DNA from: Trichobilharzia szidati
Lineage: Eukaryota > Platyhelminthes > Trematoda > Strigeidida > Schistosomatidae
NCBI GenBank assembly: GCA_944472155.2
Contig: OX235271.1
Coordinates: 41,714,633-41,778,632, forward strand
Reading direction: 5' to 3'
DNA length: 64,000 bases
Shown: positions 35,316 through 45,785 of the stretch, one piece after another
Numbering within the stretch: position 1 is the stretch's first letter
How the letters are laid out: the number at the start of each line of letters is the position of its first letter
The notes under the pieces: model-generated
What the model was told of the DNA's origin: nothing
The model's database searches: none
Seen by the model: the letters and a program-made list of their open reading frames with translations, nothing else
Made by a program: the position numbers and the translations under genes

Positions 35316-36420
35316 CTTTTGACATCACACACACACCCAAAGTTATGGTATCTGATATCATGGAGGAACTGGTAAATGATGCGGCTAGTGGCAAAAATGG
35401 TTTACTGACACTTCAGAGATCAATGGCAGACCTACAGAGGAAGTTTGACAGTATTATGCCCCTCACGCAACTGTATGACCCATCATAAAACATCTGTGCG
35501 TCGGTGGCACAGTGTTTAGGACGCTCACCGACTATGCACATGGTCCGGAGTTCGATCCCCTGCCAACGCACACCCGATATCAATGGCCAGCCTGCAAAAT
35601 TTGGGCCACAAATACCACACGCTGTAAATTACATGCTTGTACCAAAAGCACTGTGTGGTTTCAAGCGATAATCAAAATAAAATATAAAATAAACTTATCA
35701 AACCCGAGCGCATACTTGACTATTTGGCTGAAGAAGCTGTTAAGAGGATTTTGTATTCACATAAAGTCTTGGCTTATAACATTCCAGACAGAGAGGCTAT
35801 TGCCAAACTTATAACTTCATGTCTAAAGTCGTGTGATATATCGTTAACAGAATGTCAGGTTTCGCGTCTTCGTAAGAAATCTGCTTTTCAAGCTCAGGTG
35901 CATTGAAGAATCTAGGAATTTTCTGAAATCTGGTAAGATAATAGGCTCTTCAACACCCTACACTAACACTAGTATTTAACACCATGCCAAAGACGATGCT
36001 GCTCAGGAACACTGAATGGCGATAACCCCAATAGGACGTAATGTTGAAATACACCGTTTGCACACCGACGCAGACGTCAGGAGCCAGAAAACATCAAAAC
36101 ACATCCCACTGGTGTTCCACCCATCTCCTCATAAGTCGGTTACTCCTCAGTCTGACAATCCATCCACTGTGAAGTATCAGCCCAATGTAGCTACCCAATT
36201 TAGGAAGTTTTCTAGGCTTTGTGACAAACATCCTATTTCCATTATGAGAACTAAAGCGCCGGAGGTTTCCAAGCAACACAAACCCTACATAGCATGTGCT
36301 GGCTGCCCTGTTAGCCATCACCAACCAGTTGATCACAAGGAAGAGGAAACCGAAGTAAATAAATTAAATACTGAACCCAGAGCAAGAATGCCCTTCAATA
36401 TGATAGATGCGCAAGCACCT
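35316..36420 (+). pseudogene. CR1-like LINE ORF1 region, interrupted by a SINE (left arm, CR1-C)
   Basis: Reading begins VMVSDIMEELVNDAASGKNG and LLTLQRSMADLQRKFDSIMP to a stop at 35486. A SINE occupies 35496-35693. Coding then resumes as ERILDYLAEEAVKRILYSHK, DREAIAKLITSCLKSC and SRLRKKSAFQAQVH. The frame at 36016-36420 adds AITPIGRNVEIHRLH and a His/Cys-containing stretch (YIACAGCPVSHHQPVDHKEE), also found in CR1-D at 45790-45960. I infer ORF1 from its place upstream of the endonuclease in the inverted copy at 36905-39339. The end at 36420 is the inverted-repeat breakpoint. Confidence 0.65.
35496..35693 (+). mobile_element. tRNA-derived SINE, copy 3
   Basis: It has the A box region GTGGCACAGTGTTTAGGACG, the B box GAGTTCGATCCCC, the body CCTGCAAAATTTGGGCCAC and the tail AAAATAAAATATAAAATAAA. 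It splits the CR1 ORF1. It is mirrored at 38963-39160, so it predates the duplication. Confidence 0.85.
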
Positions 36421-36904
36421 TTATATGTAGTTACATGATATCTGCCCTTGTTTTTGACAGTCTGATATATTTTGCTATGTGTATATTAATCGATATTCCA
36501 TTATATCTCACAGTATGCTTTGTCTGTCCATTAACTAAATAAACAATGTATGACCTTTTTGTCACATGACGTTGCAACCAGTCAGAATCCAATGATGGTA
36601 AGAAAAACTACTGTGTATCTTATTGGTCCATGTATATGAGTCATTTTCATATATACTCTTGCATTGTACACTCTTACTCTCTCTTTCACACCTTTCGTAC
36701 TTTGGTACTTTCACTCACACTTTGTGTGACAGTTAATTTCCCTTGTGGAAAATACAGGTATCATCGTGAGCGTGCTGGTCTTTTGATTTTCTTCTTCGCG
36801 TCAGGACAAGTTAACTACTCAGTAGTACCAGTATGTACGTTATCGTCTGTTATATCTCATTAGCATATATTTACACTCGGTCACACCCTAATATCGGCAA
36901 TTTC
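36421..36904. other. left half of the palindrome centre; no gene seen
   Basis: Unpaired sequence between the arms, with AT-rich character and no recognised motif. Confidence 0.5.
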
Positions 36905-39339
36905 GGTCTACCCTCCTGTGATAATGGAATTCAGGAAATTGTTATACCTTTGTAGTCCCCGGAGTGAAGAACATGATAGTTCTGGCATGTTGAAATCCCC
37001 TCCAATAATTTTATGACTGAAGGGACGATTGTATGTGACACCAAAAATGTCGCTGAGCATGTTATCACACTCCCTACCGGATGAAAGGGTCGCTACACAC
37101 AACCCACAAGTATAGGTTTACTTCTGACAAGTTTTATTTCATCCCAGATTAAGTCATTGAGTTGTGGCAGAATTGGGTCACTGAATTGGGCTGCACACGT
37201 GGATTGTTCACAGTAAATTAGTGTTCCACCCCCACGACCTCTCTGTCTGTTCCCTCAGAAAAGGTTGTATTTATCAATCCTTAGGCTGTCATTAGGGATT
37301 TCACTTGTGCACCACGCTACAGTGATTATAATCAATGGCAGTCTGCATGTAGAAGCTAGTGTACTGAGTGTTAAGTGTTTATTTAGAAATGATCTAATAT
37401 TTACTAGGATAATAGATAAACACTGGCTACGTGGTTTCAGTGAGCAGACAACATCCTGATAAAATATTCCGTGAGTATCCTTGATATACATGTTTTTAAA
37501 CTCACAACCATTATCTTTGGATAACAGGAAGACTTCAGGCAGGTTTGTGAGTTGGTAGTCAGGCGTGGTCTGTCGTTTGGATAGGGTATGCAGTGAGAAA
37601 CAACCGTATGATAATTAGATACTAGTGTTTTAGAGATATTAGTATCCGAGTCTGGTGCTGACACTGTGCCAGCTACCTGCCAGGGAATATGCCTTGCCCT
37701 GACAGTAGGCTGTTCGCTATGCCAGCAAGGGATTGATCCGACATCATGAGTGCTATATGTATGATGTCAGGCGTTTCTGTTAACTGACACTCGAAGCAGC
37801 CAGTAGGGGCAGTGTTGTTGTGAAAGGCATAATCGGTATGAGTATTCGGTAATTTGTCTCCAGAATAAGAACGAAGTGTCGGTATCTGTTTGGGGTAGAC
37901 ATCAGACCACAGTAAGCTTTGTGCAGACATCGGCACATGCTCCCTACTAAATACATAAGATGTGCGAGTGAGTTCTGTGAGCTTGTTTGGCTTGCTAAAT
38001 GAAGTCTTTAGCTGATGTCTGGGGGATTTTCTATAACTTTCATTTTATAGAACATTCAAAAGGGGCTAACAACTGGTTTGCGTAGTGGAAGCGCAGAATA
38101 ATACTGATTATCTCGCTGTGTTGTTTGTCTAGAATCACTGGTTGGATATATTTAGCTTTCCACTTGAGACTAATTAGGCCTACCTCTAGGAGTTTAGTCT
38201 ATCATAACTCAATTTCTCTTGGGAAGATGGAACAGAGGCGCTTGCGCATCCATCATATTGAAGGGCATTCTTGCTCTGGGTTCAGTATTTAATTTATTTA
38301 CTTCGGTTTCCTCTTCCTTGTGATCAACTGGTTGGTGATGGCTAACAGGGCAGCCAGCACATGCTATGTAGGGTTTGTGTTGCTTGGAAACCTCCGGCGC
38401 TTTAGTTCTCATAATGGAAATAGGATGTTTGTCACAAAGCCTAGAAAACTTCCTAAATTGGGTAGCTACATTGGGCTGATACTTCACAGTGGATGGATTG
38501 TCAGACTGAGGAGTAACCGACTTATGAGGAGATGGGTGGAACACCAGTGGGATGTGTTTTGATGTTTTCTGGCTCCTGACGTCTGCGTCGGTGTGCAAAC
38601 GGTGTATTTCAACATTACGTCCTATTGGGGTTATCGCCATTCAGTGTTCCTGAGCAGCATCGTCTTTGGCATGGTGTTAAATACTAGTGTTAGTGTAGGG
38701 TGTTGAAGAGCCTATTATCTTACCAGATTTCAGAAAATTCCTAGATTCTTCAATGCACCTGAGCTTGAAAAGCAGATTTCTTACGAAGACGCGAAACCTG
38801 ACATTCTGTTAACGATATATCACACGACTTTAGACATGAAGTTATAAGTTTGGCAATAGCCTCTCTGTCTGGAATGTTATAAGCCAAGACTTTATGTGAA
38901 TACAAAATCCTCTTAACAGCTTCTTCAGCCAAATAGTCAAGTATGCGCTCGGGTTTGATAAGTTTATTTTATATTTTATTTTGATTATCGCTTGAAACCA
39001 CACAGTGCTTTTGGTACAAGCATGTAATTTACAGCGTGTGGTATTTGTGGCCCAAATTTTGCAGGCTGGCCATTGATATCGGGTGTGCGTTGGCAGGGGA
39101 TCGAACTCCGGACCATGTGCATAGTCGGTGAGCGTCCTAAACACTGTGCCACCGACGCACAGATGTTTTATGATGGGTCATACAGTTGCGTGAGGGGCAT
39201 AATACTGTCAAACTTCCTCTGTAGGTCTGCCATTGATCTCTGAAGTGTCAGTAAACCATTTTTGCCACTAGCCGCATCATTTACCAGTTCCTCCATGATA
39301 TCAGATACCATAACTTTGGGTGTGTGTGTGATGTCAAAA
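36905..39339 (-). pseudogene. CR1-like LINE 5' half: ORF1 and start of endonuclease (CR1-C')
   Basis: On the minus strand ORF1 (39339-38209, with the SINE at 38963-39160) runs into MPMSAQSLLWSDVYPKQIPT (37936-37673) and then the endonuclease start: SIILVNIRSFLNKHLTLSTL, IIITVAWCTSEIPNDSLRID (37491-37255). A broken part follows with IIGGDFNMPE (about 37000). It is a diverged copy of CR1-D at 45786-47150. Here ORF1 and ORF2 are contiguous, while the left-arm copy stops at the breakpoint. Confidence 0.75.
38963..39160 (-). mobile_element. tRNA-derived SINE, mirror of copy 3
   Basis: Reverse complement of 35496-35693, apparently without changes, in the ORF1 of CR1-C'. Confidence 0.85.
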
Positions 39340-39821
39340 GTGTAGGATCGCCTACGGAACCGGTGTCTTCAGATGGTTGACGAGTATTAGATCTCAGTCT
39401 CTTAGCGGTACTTACACGTATGACAGACTTAACCATTACAGAAACAAGAATTTTCACAGCGTCCGGAGAAAAGTCTTGAGGATATAAAAAAGATTGTTGT
39501 ATTATCGAAGTATCAAAAAAACGATAAGTGGCTGTATATTGGAAAATAAAAAGTCGGATATTCCTTTAACAGTAATACCTTGGGATAAAATCCTTAGTCC
39601 CGCGTGGTTAGAACGGGTATCAGAAGATTCCGGGTAGTAGATTCCACAAGTGAATACTATATATATTTCCAGGCGACAGAATGTGATCCTTGCTAAGTAT
39701 GGATATGTGGGTATTGTGAGGAACGCGGCTGAATTCCAAAAGAATATGGCAAGAAGATTCACGTAGAAACTGAACACCTGTAGCGCAACACTTCAAACGA
39801 TTGCATTCACCCTTGGCTCTT

Positions 39822-40271
39822 CGCTTAGAATTCGCTCTTGACTACGTTGAACACTGAAATAGACTGAAAATATAATCACTTTAAGAGACGTCTTAAGCTT
39901 AGCCTTATTTTCTACTACAAGTTAACTAATCTTCTCTTGCACTCCTCCAGGCAAATAACTAAATCTACCGCTGTCATCAGTTGCATCCTCAGAAATCTTG
40001 ACAACCCAGTCTCTATAGAACATTGTCAGACTTACATGTGGCACAAAGTCTTAAATAAGTTTTCAGTCATTTGGAGTAGACTACCGGCTATTGTGCGTGA
40101 CGCAAACACACTGCCAGTGTTCGTCTCCTCAGTCACTAGACTCCTCAAATATCACAGCGCTCCCCTTCGCCTGACTCCTACACCGTCTTTTCCACCCCAC
40201 GCATGCGTGCTTGATGCATTAAACGTATGAGTAACAACAGAATTTTTTCAATAAATATTATTATTATTATT
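39822..40271 (+). pseudogene. CR1-like RT C-terminal fragment (right arm)
   Basis: Mirror of 25451-25900 on the plus strand: LHSSRQITKSTAVISCILRN to FPPHACVLDALNV-stop, then CAATAAATATTATTATTATT. At the variable sites it resembles partly the left-arm copy and partly the copy at 32000. Confidence 0.8.
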
Positions 40272-40399
40272 ATTGCAAGAACACGATGAATATTTCTGGA
40301 CACAGCAAAAACTTTAGCTCATACTTATATTAAAAATGTTAGCTTAACTGAAATACTTAGTGTATCATTAGATTTCGTGGTTTCTATAGAAGGTATAAG

Positions 40400-41066
40400 T
40401 ATATATAAATATAATCTTACATGTCGCCACTTGAGGACTCCTTGTGCTTCTTTCTGTGTTGTTGTCATTTGTCTTCTTTATCTCCCTCGCCGGTTTTATT
40501 CTCTGAATGATCACAAAGAATATAAACATTTGGCGACTTACTATGACAATCCAAAAAGGTATGCGAACGTCAATGGCCACAGATCCCGCCGTGCATAATA
40601 CTGATTACTTTCTCCTGCAATGCATCCTGTATGATAATTATGGAATACTACCTTCATACCAACAAATAAATCCCAATCACTACCTGTACAGCGCTAATAA
40701 ATCTGGAAATCCAAGGATTAGTGATCGTGGCAGCATTTTAAATCTCACTGGCTCATTCAATGGTAATATTCAGCTCCGAAATGGTTCATCTGTTGTTTTT
40801 TATGGATCAGTTCGCCATAATTCTGGTTCCTAACCACAAACGTACTGAAAAATTAAACTGTTGCTGATTACTCTGGATGTAACACTACTTCTTTACACCT
40901 TTCATTGGACACTAACTGTTATGGTGAGCAGCCTGCACATACTATCACTGCAAACATCGATAATCTACTATTTGTCATTATATCATACTTGATCGTGCCT
41001 GTAAAAATGACATGCATTTTCATGTGAATTTATGTTTATATGAAAATATAAATTATTATTATTAGA
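40400..41066 (+). mobile_element. CR1-like LINE 3' region (right arm)
   Basis: Mirror of 23590-24256 without the 1.07 kb insertion. The end reads GCCTGTAAAAATGACATGC, then TATATGAAAATATAAATTAT with an ATT tail at 41056-41066. Confidence 0.65.
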
Positions 41067-41815
41067 CTGACTATGGTTTTACAAGACATTTTCATACTTT
41101 AACGAGTGGTTTCTAGACGCTTACCTTCGGAAGCACGGCAGTGAGCAAGTGAAGAGGAACCAAGTCAGATACACGGGTGGACATCCATTGTTCAACTGGT
41201 GAAGATAGCCATGCAAATTATGAAAAACCTTGGTTCCTACTTTGTTACTCATCTCATCCTCCTGAAATCCCTGATCACTAACTAGATCTGGGAGCGGCTA
41301 TAGAATGTCTGGAAAACCAGAAGATGTCAAACGCTGAATAAGATCAAAATTATAATAAAAAGTCAACTACAATGAAAGAAGAGGACTTCTGAATGACTTG
41401 AGTCCGACGATTGAGTACTAGATTCTCGCATCAAAATCAATAACAAAATCACCGACAGATAGCGCAAATGAGAATAGAAGCGAGCAGTTTATTTTGAACT
41501 CCTGTCTCGAAAGCACACTGGTAAGAGACTAAAGCAGGCTACCTAGCCAAACCCACAGGGCGGGGACATTCACCACTCGCCAGCGTCCAAAAGAGCAAGA
41601 GAAGGGTATAATTTCTACAGCATGAATAACGCTCCGAAGAAACGGAATTGCAGTCTTCGACCGAAATCCAAAACGAAACTAAATGATTCCAAATAGAATT
41701 ATGTTGATAACAGACTGTTGAAGAACGGAAAGATTATTGTTTTATTAAACAAAATGTGTAGGATAAACATGGTACGAACCTTCATATGTGAGGTTACCCG
41801 CCATCCAAACTCTTA

Positions 41816-42032
41816 TGTAACAGAACAACCCAAACAATTATACAGACCTAGCACGCAGGGTAGAGCGGAGAAGCAGAACACGACTTGAGAAAAAGCACTT
41901 TATAATTGACACTGAATTACACCAACAGAAGTACAAAAATTATATACATGTAGATACAAAGAGCTAGGCTATAAAAGTTCAGCGTCCACCGGTTTTTGAA
42001 CTGACGCTTCCTTTCAAATTTGAACCACTACA
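41816..42032 (-). mobile_element. gypsy 3' LTR
   Basis: 217 bp, TG...CA on the minus strand (TGTAGTGGTTC to GTTCTGTTACA). A purine-rich GAAGCGAGGGGGTTT lies immediately upstream on the minus strand, as expected for the polypurine tract. It matches the two pieces 45677-45785 and 52965-53072 with about ten differences by eye. Confidence 0.9.
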
Positions 42033-43430
42033 AAACCCCCTCGCTTCCAAAAAGCTCTCCCCAGCGACTTCTTTCTTTCCTTCTCCCTGCCTCGGTATCG
42101 ACCCTGCAAGAGACAGAAACACATGATTATTTTGGTTATCGAGATTAGGCGGAATTTTCGTCGGTGCCTGTCGGTTTGGTCTGGACGGTTTCAGATGGTT
42201 GAAGTGCACTATCATTCTCTGGGGGTTGTCGTTGTCCTCTTGGATTTCGTAGGTGTTGTCCGTTACTCTGCGGTATACCACATATGGGCCCGTCCACTGT
42301 GCTGGGGCTTTATGACGACTCAAGTTGGCAGTCGGTGGTTGACGCAGCCACACCTTATCCCCTGTCTCTAATGGTGTACCCCACTGCTTCCGATCATAGT
42401 AGTGTTTCTCTCGCTCTTGTACCCGTTGAAGTTCTTAGCGTGCATAGCTATGATATCTGGCTATGTTCCCTCGTAACCTGATCACCATTTCCGACGTAGT
42501 TAGCGGGTCATCCCATCGGGGCATAACCAAGGTATCACTGGGTAGTCGTAACTCGCGGCCGGTCAATAAAAGGTGTGGAGTCTTTCCCGTAGACATGTGT
42601 GTGCTTCCTTGGTAGGCCAACAAGCATCTCGGTAAGATCATATCCCAGGCTGATTGTGATTCTCTCTCTAAGAATAGGCGTAGTAATGATTTTAAGGTTC
42701 GATTGGTACGTTCGACTAACCCATTGCCTTCAGGATGGTACGCTGTGGTTCTAGACTTCTTAATCCCGAATAGATGGCACAACTCTCTAACCAAGATACT
42801 TTCGAAGTTAGTTCCTTGATCCGAATGCAATTGCTCGGGTGCGCCCCAACGGGCAATCCAACAATCAAATATAGCTTTAGCTACTGTGGAGGCATCAATA
42901 CGATGTAGGGGAACAGCTTCACACCATTTCGTAAAGTAATCAACCACGACCAAGATATACTTGTTCCCCCGCGGGGTCTCCCGTTAAGGTCCAATGATAT
43001 CTACGCCAATTATTTCGTTGGGGTAACCAGCCTTCATGTTAATAAGTGGCGCCCTGGCTTTCCTCTGTTGGTTCTTTACTTTACCACATGTTGCACACCC
43101 CTGGACAAAATCTCGAACATCACGCCGTTGGCGAGGCCACCAGTAAAGTTGGGTAACTGCTTGCAACATCTTATTAATTCCAGCGTGTCCCAAGTCGTAG
43201 TGTATATTCTCCAGAATTGCAGTTATGAACGACTGAGGAACAACAACTCTTCTCAAGTAGTTAGGGCCTGGTTGAACGCACATGATGCCATTCACGAGCA
43301 CTAGGTGGTCCCATAACGCCCACAAACATCTGGTCTGCCAACTTTTCCCTTCCACATCAGCTTCAACTGGCCTACCAGTCTGATTCAACAGGGCGATGTA
43401 TCCGGGAATGCTAAAATGGGCACCGAGCAT
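41979..43430 (-). pseudogene. gypsy integrase region
   Basis: The zinc-binding module reads HYDLGHAGINKMLQAVTQLY, then FVQGCATCGKVK (an HHCC pattern), in the frame 43430-42984, which ends at a TAA after IIGVDIIGP. The core continues in 42953-42435: VVVDYFTKWCEAVPL, HSDQGTNFES and GNGLVERTNRTLK provide the D, D and E residues. The C-terminal GPY-type module is WTGPYVVYRRVTDNTYEIQ (42353-41979), in another frame overlapping the LTR. RNase H is missing: the RT end joins the integrase region with little between. Confidence 0.88.
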
Positions 43431-44378
43431 AATGAATCTTTCAGTTGCTGAAAAGCACGGTCACAATCCTCGGTCCAAACGAAGGGAATTTTTTCTAGTC
43501 AAACTCGCTAGAGGGCTAGCGATCTCTGAGTGGTTTCTCACGAACCGGTGGTAATAAGAGGCCAACCCTAGAAAACTGCGTAACTCATTCGCGGATTTAG
43601 GTACGGGCCACTCTTTGACTGCTGCAACCTTTTCGGGATCGCCATGAATGCCCTGTGAGCTGACAACGTGCCCCAAGAAAGTGACTTCTGTTCTGAATAA
43701 ACGGCATTTAGCGGGTTGCACTTTGAGTCCCACTTCCTTCAAACGTTTCAAGACAATCCGCAGCCTTTCGAGGTGTTCTTCGACGGTGTGACTGAACACG
43801 ATGATATCGTCTAAATATACGAGGCATACTTGTGGGACTAGTCCTTTGAGTACCGTGTGCATCAATCGTTGAAACGTTGCTGGTGCATTACTTAACCCGA
43901 AAGGCATGGTCTGGAATTCATACAAACCGGTGGGTATAGTAAAAGCAGTCTTTTGCCGATCACGAGGATGGACTTCCACCTGCCAATATCCAGACGCTAA
44001 ATCAAGGGTGGAGAACCAGACGGCGCCTGATAATGCCTCTAATGTCTCGTCTATTCTAGGCAGTGGGTAAGCATCTTTGCGAGTCACTGCGTTTAATTTT
44101 CTGTAATCAACGCACAAGCTCAGGGAGCCATTTTTCTTCTTAACTAACACTATAGGTGAAGCCCACGGTGAGTTTGATGGCGCAATTATTTTTTTCTGCA
44201 GCATTTCGTCAATCATGCTTTCCAGCTGTGGACGGAACTTAACCGGAACTCGACGAGGTGGTTGTCGTATAAGAGCGCAAGTACCAGTTTCAATAGTGTG
44301 TTGAATAGCTGTGGTTCTCCCCAGGTCAGCTGGGGACCACAATACGACTTCTGAAAACTCTGAAATTAAGCGATGCAC
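43431..44378 (-). pseudogene. gypsy reverse transcriptase
   Basis: The frame 44378-43461 reads SNSPWASPIVLVKKKNGS, CVDYRKLNAVTRKDAYPLPR, FSTLDLASGYWQVEV, GLYEFQTMPFGLSNAPATFQ and catalytic LVYLDDIIVFS. The connection follows with FLGHVVSSQGI, ELRSFLGLASYYHRFVRNHS. All RT motifs are intact. The frame ends by a shift at about 43490, and the following RNase H domain is largely deleted. A TAG at the upstream end separates it from the protease frame. Confidence 0.93.
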
Positions 44379-45672
44379 CTAATCTTTGTGTTCTCGCGGA
44401 ACCTGTGTTAACATACTTTCCATCAGGGCGGCATCAACTGCATTCACACTCAACTGTAAATAGGTATTACTACTGTCTGATCCAAACAGTAATGTAGAAC
44501 CTAGCAGGGTGGTCGTTTGGGATTCAATATCAATGGAAGCGTTGCAGCTGCGTAGGAGGTCATAACCTAGTATCAAATCCCATGACAATCCATAAACTAC
44601 TAAACACGGATGCCGCACACGATCATGGTCACCTTCCCACAATAGTGACAGCTCGCCAGCTACTTTCATGCGAGAGCCATTCGCCGCTTGGATGTTTAGG
44701 TGGGGGTGGCATTTTTAGCTATATTATTACAATGTTTGCTGGACAGTAATGTGCAAGCTGCACCTGTGTCTACCAAGCCAACTAGGGTTCTGTCATAAAA
44801 TTTGACTAAAACAGCGGGCAAACGCTGGGCTAGATATGGCTCGTTTGATACTCGCATAACATTAGGTAAAAACAGAGCAGACTCACCAACTTTTTCTGGG
44901 AAGCGAGAGTTCATCCAGCCCGCCCTTGGACGTAGTTGGTTTGGGGTTTGTCTTGCTTTCGGGGAAGGTCGACACCTCCACTCTATAGGTCGTTTCGCAT
45001 GATGCTCACAAGGTGGCGTCGATTCTTGATATTTTGGCGGAGTATAGGACCCTTCTGTTAATCGCCGATTATTACGAAGCTTATTTAGAGCCTCCTTCTG
45101 TTTGGCAACCTGTAGCGCCTCCACGGGCGATGTAGGGTTAGTTTCAATGACTCTTTCCCTGACTTCGTCATGCAATAACCCTTCTGCGAACTGGTGGAGA
45201 ATACGGGAGTTGATCTCGGTTGCCGTGTCTCCTTCGAAAGCCACGGGGGCCAACTCTTGAAGGCGCCAGAGGAATTCTTCTGTACTTTCGCCACTTTGCT
45301 GGACACATGCGTGGAACGCAGCCCGCTGCCCAAGAACATGAGTATGCGGCGCAAATGCTCGACGCATAGCTGTAAATAGTTCCCCCACTTCCATAGTCTT
45401 GTCACTGTCGACGCCAGCTAGCTTGAGACGTTTTAATGCAGGTATCGATAATAAACAGATGATAGAACTAGCTCTTTGTTCTTCATCAAATTGTTGTATA
45501 TAGCGACGACACTGTTCTTCCCACAATGTGAACGATTCCCCGGGAAAAAACTTTTCCGGTGCAGGAAATTTAACGTTCGTTGCTGGAGGACGATGTAAGT
45601 GTATTAGGCGTCATCAGTGCTATTCTGAACGCCGCGACCATTGCTTGGATCATATCCTGGCAGGCTCGCCAT
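44379..45672 (-). pseudogene. gypsy gag and protease
   Basis: The first ATG (45672-45670) begins MASLPGYDPSNGRGVQNS but hits TAA after 22 codons. A second frame (about 45600-44696) encodes Gag: WEEQCRRYIQQFDEEQ, RRAFAPHTHVLGQRAAF, FAEGLLHDEVRERVI. It ends in the retroviral-type protease with catalytic VGLVDTGAACTLL (near 44770). The protease C-terminus (LSWDLILGYDLLRSC) lies in 44669-44379. No clear zinc knuckle is seen. At least two frameshifts disable the polyprotein. Confidence 0.85.
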
Positions 45673-45676
45673 GTTC

Positions 45677-45785
45677 TGTAATAGAACAACACAAACAATT
45701 ATACAGGTCAAGCACGCAGGGTAGAGCGGGGAAGCAGAACACGACTTGGGAAAAAGCACTTTATAATTGACACTGAATTACACCA
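45677..45785 (-). mobile_element. gypsy 5' LTR, inner half
   Basis: It matches 41816-41924, the first half of the LTR as read on the plus strand. It stops abruptly after GAATTACACCA. The missing half is at 52965-53072. After the LTR, the minus strand reads GAACA then TGGCGAGCCTGCCAGGAT, a candidate primer-binding site overlapping the gag start. Confidence 0.88.

Larger units (their letters stand above)
11916..36420 (+). repeat. left arm of a giant inverted repeat
   Basis: The arm matches the reverse complement of 38236-64000. Paired coordinates sum to about 75916 for 11916-22846, 64656 for 22847-24256, 65722 for 25326-26383 and 74656 for 35316-36420. The sum steps correspond to large insertions or deletions. 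The outer end here is set only by the window edge at 64000. Within the paired parts, ORF peptides are identical or differ by few residues. The RTE copy differs most, at about ten of 486 residues. Confidence 0.95.

Noticed and set aside
40507..40833. A conserved 108-codon gene (mirror 23823-24149)
   Set aside because: It is identical in both arms only because the arms are copies. It sits in a CR1 3' region, and the related sequences at 25020 and 28860 do not keep the frame.
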